Shown here: positions 13,905 through 14,055 of the stretch, one piece after another | Position numbering within the stretch: the first letter of the stretch is position 1 | How the letters are laid out: each line of letters begins with the position of its first letter | Source: an uncultured Litorilinea sp. | GTDB taxonomy: Bacteria > Chloroflexota > Anaerolineae > Caldilineales > Caldilineaceae | Reading direction: 5' to 3' | Length of the DNA stretch: 14,055 nucleotides | Assembly: GCA_937922105.1 (NCBI GenBank) | Contig: CAKZVN010000200.1 | Coordinates: forward strand, 1-14,055 | Translations under genes and position numbers: made by a program | Notes under the pieces: model-generated | What the model was told of the DNA's origin: nothing | The model's input: the letters and a program-made list of their open reading frames with translations, nothing else | The model's database searches: none

Positions 13905-14055
13905 ATTGACCACCCAGGTTCATCTTTTCACCGACCGGGTGCCTCCCCAATCCTTGGTCGGCGGAACACTCCCTCCCCTTCCAGGTTGGGGGAGGAAGGC
14001 TAGGGTAGGGTTCAACTTCACCAAACTCGTGGGATGCCCCCACCGGCCCAGGACG
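13905..14055. other. Non-coding right edge with two hairpins
   Basis: No credible gene is visible here. CCGACC (13931-13936) pairs with GGTCGG (13956-13961). CCTCCCC (13972-13978) pairs with GGGGAGG (13989-13995) inside a C/T-rich then G-rich stretch (CTCCCTCCCCTTCCAGG followed by GGGGGAGGAAGG). The second resembles short intergenic palindromes found in many copies in some GC-rich genomes. The first could be a weak terminator of a minus-strand gene lying beyond the window. Confidence 0.3.

Noticed and set aside
13818..14003. A short plus-strand open frame at the right edge.
   Set aside because: It runs through the predicted promoter and repeat sequences, and has no Shine-Dalgarno sequence and no protein-like composition.
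1..14055. CRISPR array, tRNA genes, insertion sequences or phage genes.
   Set aside because: No regularly spaced repeats, cloverleaf with a GGTTCGA-type arm, transposase or structural phage gene was found. The only recombinase homologue lacks catalytic residues.

Overview
The window is GC-rich bacterial chromosome, densely packed with housekeeping and accessory genes and lacking any phage, plasmid or transposase signature. Gene content and style suggest Chloroflexota: a short Lgt-like protein, a DUF456 membrane protein, a LuxR-type helix-turn-helix fused to a kelch propeller, a degenerate Xer-like protein and a K+-dependent type membrane pyrophosphatase. This assignment is an inference from gene style, not from a marker phylogeny.

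Layout. Bases 2-604 carry the 3' part of a metallo-beta-lactamase-fold hydrolase (+), which overlaps by 13 bp the convergent end of a GH-A-clan glycosidase-like protein (592-1611, -). A promoter region with a perfect TATAAT flanked by a 14-bp direct repeat precedes a three-gene plus-strand cluster: NAD(P)H-hydrate epimerase (1788-2537), a DUF456 membrane protein (2557-3075) and thiamine pyrophosphokinase (3111-3749). A divergent Lgt-like membrane protein (3791-4549, -) faces away from a UDP-glucuronate decarboxylase-type SDR (4658-5599, +). lepA (5701-7500) and rsmA (7512-8369) follow as a translation/ribosome pair. A 332-bp gap holds a dispersed-repeat-like palindrome and a candidate promoter for a membrane-anchored LuxR-HTH/kelch protein (8702-10180). 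A perfect 12-bp hairpin separates it from a convergent tyrosine-recombinase homologue that has lost its catalytic residues (10274-11236, -). That gene has a near-consensus sigma-70 promoter, and upstream of the promoter lie two tandem terminator hairpins ending the hppA transcript.

The right end is hppA (11456-13531, -), which starts at TTG behind a strong Shine-Dalgarno sequence, plus a 524-bp non-coding upstream region. On the minus strand this region has a recognisable promoter, about 185 nt of sequence with extensive long-range complementarity, a textbook intrinsic terminator with eight Ts, and then an 11-nt segment downstream that is perfectly complementary to the presumed 5' end of the RNA. 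I could not match it to a known riboswitch or small RNA. It is the best candidate here for something undescribed: a riboswitch or attenuator controlling the pyrophosphate-driven pump, or a free-standing structured RNA.

Three proteins look like repurposed family members: the recombinase-like protein without Arg-I, both His and Tyr, the Lgt-like protein without the signature His and Arg/Asn motif, and the transmembrane kelch regulator.
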